Below are positions 6,614 to 10,238 of a stretch of 10,238 nucleotides of DNA, piece after piece; position 1 is the stretch's first letter; every line of letters begins with the position of its first letter. The translations under genes and the position numbers were made by a program. The stretch covers positions 1 to 10,238 of the forward strand of contig JAJYZY010000032.1 in NCBI GenBank assembly GCA_021799715.1, read 5' to 3'. This DNA comes from Planctomycetota bacterium. GTDB lineage: Bacteria > Planctomycetota > Phycisphaerae > WQYP01. The notes beneath the pieces are model-generated. The model saw only the letters and a list, made by a program, of their open reading frames with translations. It had not been told where the DNA came from and made no database searches.

Positions 6614-7348
6614 ATGGCGACAAGAAATACAAAATTTATCATCTCCGCGTTCACCCTGCCGATGGGGCTGTTGTTTCTCCCGCTGATTTGCACCGCGGAT
6701 CATGATTCGGGCCATTTGGCGTCCGCAGTGGCCGGCTGGATGCTGCTGCTGTTGGCGGCCCAGAGCCTTACAACTATTGTTGCCGGAGCTTTATGCCGCA
6801 ATTTTCAATCCGGTTGTCTTGCAGGCATTATCTCCGGCACCGCGGCAATGATGGCCCAATCCGCGGGGTGCGCAGCCGGCCTGATTCCCCCCGGGGCTAT
6901 ATTGCCCGCGGCGGCGGTTTTTATCGGATGGGGAATGTTTTGTGCCGCCCTGGCCACATTCTTATGTTCCTGGAATCGGCGTGCCGCCATTCCGGTGGGA
7001 GTTATGATTACCACCGCACTGATATTTTCCCCGGTGATATTCACCCCTCTGTTCCTGGCATTGCCTTCCGAATCGCTGCACAGCAACGCTGTGACGGAAA
7101 TACTGATCAACATTTCACCGGCAATCTGGATGATCAACGCGCTGGCGGCGCATATTCATTACAACTGGTTTATCTGGTTTCACGCCCCGCTGATGTACCA
7201 GCATGTTGTGCCGGGCCAGAATACACTCATGCCAAAGCTGTGGCCCTGGTGGCTTTTGTGCTCCGCCGCCGCCCTTGCAGGCATCCTGCTCGCCGCCGCC
7301 GCTGGCCGCGCGTATGGTAAATGCCCTCGGCATGGTGATGAAACATAG
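6614..7348 (+). CDS. orphan multi-pass membrane protein
   Basis: I do not recognise the family. The 244-residue protein has about six hydrophobic segments (roughly residues 10-26, 38-60, 68-92, 95-118, 124-150, 208-230). A longer, Trp- and His-rich stretch lies between the last two (about 165-200: SPAIWMINALAAHIHYNWF, then WFHAP). The short tail is positively charged then acidic. The size and helix count recall ABC-2-type permeases, but no ATPase partner is adjacent and no signature is visible, so that is speculation. No Shine-Dalgarno precedes ATG 6614, yet a well-formed promoter ends 8 nt before it. An internal ATG at 6662 lacks a ribosome site and would remove most of the first helix. It is divergent from the transglutaminase-like gene and 112 nt upstream of the GH-D-like gene. 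Confidence 0.7.
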   Translation: MATRNTKFIISAFTLPMGLLFLPLICTADHDSGHLASAVAGWMLLLLAAQSLTTIVAGALCRNFQSGCLAGIISGTAAMMAQSAGCAAGLIPPGAILPAAAVFIGWGMFCAALATFLCSWNRRAAIPVGVMITTALIFSPVIFTPLFLALPSESLHSNAVTEILINISPAIWMINALAAHIHYNWFIWFHAPLMYQHVVPGQNTLMPKLWPWWLLCSAAALAGILLAAAAGRAYGKCPRHGDET

Positions 7349-7354
7349 TTCAAC

Positions 7355-7376
7355 GCTCCATTCCGGCTCCATTCCG
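7355..7376 (+). repeat. perfect 11-bp tandem duplication
   Basis: GCTCCATTCCG occurs at 7355-7365 and again immediately at 7366-7376, just after the membrane protein gene's stop. It is probably a slippage duplication in non-coding DNA; no function is evident. Confidence 0.6.
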
Positions 7377-7402
7377 CAGCAGACCAACTAAATCCCACTT
7401 GT

Positions 7403-7419
7403 GCCGCCAATGGCGGTTT
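7403..7419 (+). terminator. short hairpin between membrane protein and GH-D-like genes
   Basis: CCGCC (7404-7408), AAT, GGCGG (7412-7416) followed by TTT form a GC-rich stem-loop, extendable by a G-T pair. The T-run is too short for a strong intrinsic terminator. It lies 5 bp upstream of a perfect -10 box, so it may separate two transcription units or act as an operator. Confidence 0.35.
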
Positions 7420-7423
7420 GGGG

Positions 7424-7429
7424 TATAAT
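7424..7429 (+). promoter_or_regulatory. -10 box of the GH-D-like gene / msrB promoter
   Basis: TATAAT at 7424-7429 is a perfect -10. The best -35 is weak (TTGTGC at 7399-7404, 19-bp spacing). Transcription would start near 7436, leaving a leader of about 25 nt with GGAGA at 7450-7454 in front of ATG 7461. That start site excludes the in-frame start codons at 7401 and 7410. Confidence 0.45.
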
Positions 7430-7460
7430 TTTCGGCGTCATGGTTTTGCGGAGAATTTTC

Positions 7461-9722
7461 ATGCGCATCGTACCGTCCACTTTATGGAAACGTGTTTGTC
7501 AGCCCATTATTTTTCTGATCGGGGTGACTGCCGCGCTGGCGGCCCTACCCGCTGCGGCAAGTGCGAATAGTGCAACCGCGATCAAAGCAACGGTGAATCC
7601 GAATACCGGCATCTATAGGATACAAAGCCAATCTCCGGCATGGACTTTTGCGGGTTCCGTTCCGGCACCATTGCAGGCATTGCACCGGAGTACGGGCAGA
7701 GATCGCATTGGAAGATATACCCAGTTGCATTTTGATTGGCTTTACAAAGGCAAACTGGTTTCCGGTGCCATTCGCACCTATCGTTCACGTCCAGTGGCTC
7801 AATTTATTCTCACATTTCAACAGGCAACCAGGCATCCGCAATTGCCATTTCCCGCATTCACCACCGAGCCGCGTGGTTTGAACGTCCTGAGTTACCAGAA
7901 CAAGGCTTTTGCCCCGCCGCAATTTTCCGCCGGACAATCCGGCACGCCTTGGCTGTTGTTTGACCGCCATTATAATGCGGCCATTATTTCGCCGGCCCGG
8001 CATTTCATCATTATGACCATGCGCGGCAACGGCGTATCACACACACGGGTGCGTTTAAATAAGCACGTTGCCGCCGTACCGGCCAAATTTCAAATTCGCA
8101 GTATCCTGGTCATCACCCATGGAATCAATCATGCGTATGACCTTTGGGGACCCGCATTAACCGCATTGGGCGGCAAAACCCGTCCCGGCAATCAGGCCGC
8201 GCCTGTGTTGCGATATCTCGGTTACTGGACGGATAACGGTGCCACATATTATTACCACTTTCGACCGAAGCTTGGCTATGCCGGCACAATCATCGCCGAG
8301 GCCCGTCATTTGCGGGCACGGAATATTCCCATTCATTATCTCGAATTGGACAGTTGGTGGTATCGTAAAGATTCCATCAGTTACAACGGCCACAAAGCCG
8401 GGACTATGTTGTCGGCGTATAAGCACCAATCCTGGGACAAGTTCGGCGGCGTTACCCATTACACGGCCAGCCGACATCTGTTCCCCGACGGCCTGAAAGC
8501 GTTTGATCGTCGACTGGGGTTGCCACTGGTGGTCCACGGGCGGTGGATCAGCCCCAAGAGCCCGTATCATAAGCGATACAAAATCACCGGCATCGCCCCG
8601 GTGGATCCGCGATACTGGAATCATATCGCAACTTACCTTCACAATAACGGGGTCGAAACATATTTGCAGGATTGGCAGAATTACATCGCCCAATATTCCC
8701 ATTTCTTCTCCAGCCTGACCGCCGGACATGATTTTTATCATGACATGGCGGCGGGCATGGCTGCGCACGGCCTAACGGTCATGTATTGCATGCCGCTGCC
8801 CTGTGAACTGCTGGAATCATCCGAAGTGAATCATGTCATCGCCACGCGGGTCAACGATGATATTTTTATCCGCCCAAGATTTTACGCATGTTTATTTACT
8901 TCACGGCTTGCCGGCGCGTTGGGCCTTTGGCCATGGGATGACGTGTGCATGTCCTGGCGCACCGACAACGTGTTATTGCAGAATCTTTCCGGGGGCGTGG
9001 TGGGGTTCGGCGATCCGATTGGTAAAGAAAACCGCGTTAATCTCATGCGCACCTGCCGTTCCGATGGCGTACTGATCAAGCCGGATGTCCCCATTGTACC
9101 CATTGATCGCGCTTATCTGGATGGCGCATTGCATATCCACGCGCCGGTGATCGCACGGACATATACAAATCAGGATGATGTGAAAACAGCTTATGTATTC
9201 GCCTTTGCCCCGACTCCACGGGATAAAAAGCCCGTTACGTTTTCCGCACATGACATCGGCCTGCGCGGGCCGATGTATGTCTATAATTATTTTACCGGTG
9301 CCTCCGCCCTGATCCCCGCCGGCCATACGTTCACCGGCCCGCTGGGCGCTGATAACGCTTCCTATTACGTCTGCGCTTCGCCCGGCAGTGCGGGAATTGC
9401 TTTCATGGGGCAACGCGGAAAATTTGTCGGCACGGGGCGGGAACGCATTCCATCCCTGGCCAACCTGCCTGGTGCTTTAATGGCATCCGTGGCCTTTGCC
9501 CCGGGAGAAGATGTTGTCACGCTGCACGGCTTTGCGCCGTATCAACCGGTTGTCACGGTGCACGGCGGCATGGCCGGGGCGGTATTGTACAATGCCGCAA
9601 CCCGGCACTTTATTGTTCGCGTTTCACCTTCCATCACCGCCCCGCTGCGTGAACTTGACGGCAATGTGGTTAAACAAATTGACGTGGTTTTCAGCCGCCC
9701 CGGTAAAGCGGGCAAGGAGTAA
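7461..9722 (+). CDS. secreted GH36/raffinose-synthase-like TIM-barrel protein
   Basis: Exported protein of 753 residues with a clear signal peptide (hydrophobic core about 14-29, then AAASANS). After a beta-rich N-terminal region, the centre follows the order of motifs in clan GH-D (GH36, raffinose synthase/Sip1): YLGYWTDNGATYYY, LELDSWWY (Asp297, where the family has DDGW), FPDGLKAF, HNNGVETYLQDWQ (Asp404, candidate nucleophile), RVNDDIF (Asp466/467, candidate acid/base, where relatives have RASDD), LGLWPWDDVCMSW, and LSGGVVGFGDPIGKEN. The C-terminal part is beta-rich. This order suggests a glycosidase or transglycosidase on alpha-galactosyl-type or other glycans; the alignment is mine from memory and the substrate is unknown. 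ATG 7461 is chosen for GGAGA at 7450-7454 with a 6-nt spacer and for the signal peptide. msrB follows after 3 nt. Confidence 0.7.
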   Translation: MRIVPSTLWKRVCQPIIFLIGVTAALAALPAAASANSATAIKATVNPNTGIYRIQSQSPAWTFAGSVPAPLQALHRSTGRDRIGRYTQLHFDWLYKGKLVSGAIRTYRSRPVAQFILTFQQATRHPQLPFPAFTTEPRGLNVLSYQNKAFAPPQFSAGQSGTPWLLFDRHYNAAIISPARHFIIMTMRGNGVSHTRVRLNKHVAAVPAKFQIRSILVITHGINHAYDLWGPALTALGGKTRPGNQAAPVLRYLGYWTDNGATYYYHFRPKLGYAGTIIAEARHLRARNIPIHYLELDSWWYRKDSISYNGHKAGTMLSAYKHQSWDKFGGVTHYTASRHLFPDGLKAFDRRLGLPLVVHGRWISPKSPYHKRYKITGIAPVDPRYWNHIATYLHNNGVETYLQDWQNYIAQYSHFFSSLTAGHDFYHDMAAGMAAHGLTVMYCMPLPCELLESSEVNHVIATRVNDDIFIRPRFYACLFTSRLAGALGLWPWDDVCMSWRTDNVLLQNLSGGVVGFGDPIGKENRVNLMRTCRSDGVLIKPDVPIVPIDRAYLDGALHIHAPVIARTYTNQDDVKTAYVFAFAPTPRDKKPVTFSAHDIGLRGPMYVYNYFTGASALIPAGHTFTGPLGADNASYYVCASPGSAGIAFMGQRGKFVGTGRERIPSLANLPGALMASVAFAPGEDVVTLHGFAPYQPVVTVHGGMAGAVLYNAATRHFIVRVSPSITAPLRELDGNVVKQIDVVFSRPGKAGKE

Positions 9723-9725
9723 TAC

Positions 9726-10211
9726 ATGGCCACAACTTCCAAAGATTCCGGCAGCCGCCGGATGTCCGCATCCGGCCATGACATTGCCGCATTAAGCGCC
9801 GGGCAAATTCATGAACTGTCGCAGAAGCTGACTCCCGAAGAGCGCCGCATCATGCTGGATCATGGCACGGAACCACCATTCTGCGGCGGGTTGCTGCACA
9901 ACCGGGGCGACGGCGTGTATGTCTGTCGGCTCTGCGGATTGCCCTTGTTCAAATCTCAAGCCAAATTTGACTCCCATACCGGGTGGCCGAGTTTTTATGA
10001 ACCCTTTGATCCCGATCATGTTCAAAACATACTGGACGAAAGCTACGGCATGGTGCGCACGGAAATCCGCTGCCGCCGCTGTGGCAGTCACCTTGGTCAT
10101 GTATTTGAGGACGGCCCGGCTCCAACGGGCAAGCGGTTCTGCCTCAATTCCGTGGCCCTGGAATTCAAGGCCATGGGCGATGCATGTCCACCGCAACAGC
10201 CTGTTAGTTGA
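9726..10211 (+). CDS. msrB: peptide methionine-(R)-S-oxide reductase MsrB
   Basis: Reduces methionine-R-sulfoxide in proteins, repairing oxidative damage. It has 161 residues: a roughly 35-residue variable N-terminus, then the full SelR/MsrB domain. Motifs are KLTPEERRIMLDHGTEPPF, zinc cysteines CRLC (67, 70) and CRRC (116, 119), HTGWPSF, GSHLGHVFEDGP, and the catalytic Cys in KRFCLNSVALEF (Cys139). No signal peptide is visible, so it is cytosolic. The AAGGAG Shine-Dalgarno (9714-9719) lies across the end of the GH-D-like gene, whose stop is 3 nt before this ATG, so the two are co-transcribed. An in-frame ATG at residue 13 (9762) would give a shorter N-terminus but lacks this site. No MsrA partner is in the window. 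Confidence 0.97.
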   Translation: MATTSKDSGSRRMSASGHDIAALSAGQIHELSQKLTPEERRIMLDHGTEPPFCGGLLHNRGDGVYVCRLCGLPLFKSQAKFDSHTGWPSFYEPFDPDHVQNILDESYGMVRTEIRCRRCGSHLGHVFEDGPAPTGKRFCLNSVALEFKAMGDACPPQQPVS

Positions 10212-10238
10212 TCGGTAAATGTCATGTCTTTACGGGAG

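Noticed and set aside
8157..8768. 203-codon minus-strand frame inside the GH-D-like gene
   Set aside because: It is antisense to the most conserved part of the barrel domain and has no ribosome site or known motif.
10224..10238. Possible start of a further gene (ATG TCT TTA CGG GAG)
   Set aside because: Only five codons are visible before the window ends, and there is no convincing Shine-Dalgarno in the 12 bases after the msrB stop.
1..10238. CRISPR array, tRNA or rRNA genes
   Set aside because: No regularly spaced repeats were seen and no tRNA cloverleaf or rRNA-like conserved segment was recognised on either strand.

Overview
The window looks like chromosomal DNA from a Gram-negative bacterium with fairly high GC. 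A GT9 heptosyltransferase-like gene, Sec-type signal peptides and canonical Shine-Dalgarno sites support this. The flavour of the proteins (tRNA-dihydrouridine synthase variant, secreted transglutaminase-like protein, very divergent secreted clan GH-D-like protein, orphan membrane protein) suggests Planctomycetota or a relative in the PVC group. That assignment is an inference; no rRNA or other phylogenetic marker is present.

Layout. Positions 1-202 are intergenic and include an AT-rich stretch with short repeats and a palindromic element. A DUF4143-type AAA ATPase gene follows (203-1444, +). It is bracketed by two copies of the same 35-bp palindrome-bearing element (143-177 and 1511-1545, 32/35 identical, direct orientation). 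The upstream copy sits on the likely promoter. From 1655 to 4433 on the minus strand lies a tightly overlapping housekeeping cluster, transcribed dus -> GT9 heptosyltransferase-like -> maf. Both junctions overlap by a few bases. A secreted transglutaminase-like protein (4516-6414, -) lies upstream of it, 82 nt away. The 199-bp region 6415-6613 is a divergent intergenic region. From it a six-helix orphan membrane protein (6614-7348, +) is read from a promoter so close to the start codon that its mRNA would be almost leaderless. After a short region with a hairpin and a perfect TATAAT box, a secreted GH36/raffinose-synthase-like TIM-barrel protein (7461-9722, +) is followed 3 nt later by msrB (9726-10211, +).

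How the parts may work together. dus, GT9 and maf are unrelated in reaction (tRNA modification, lipopolysaccharide-type sugar transfer, nucleotide hydrolysis), but translational coupling implies joint expression. The GH-D-like protein and msrB share a transcript. The ATPase unit is self-contained and has the look of an accessory cassette: a P-loop ATPase with a winged-helix region and a C-terminal PD-(D/E)XK-like motif, between repeated palindromes. It is the most likely place for something new in this window. Functions beyond family level for the transglutaminase-like, membrane and GH-D-like proteins cannot be read from the sequence alone.
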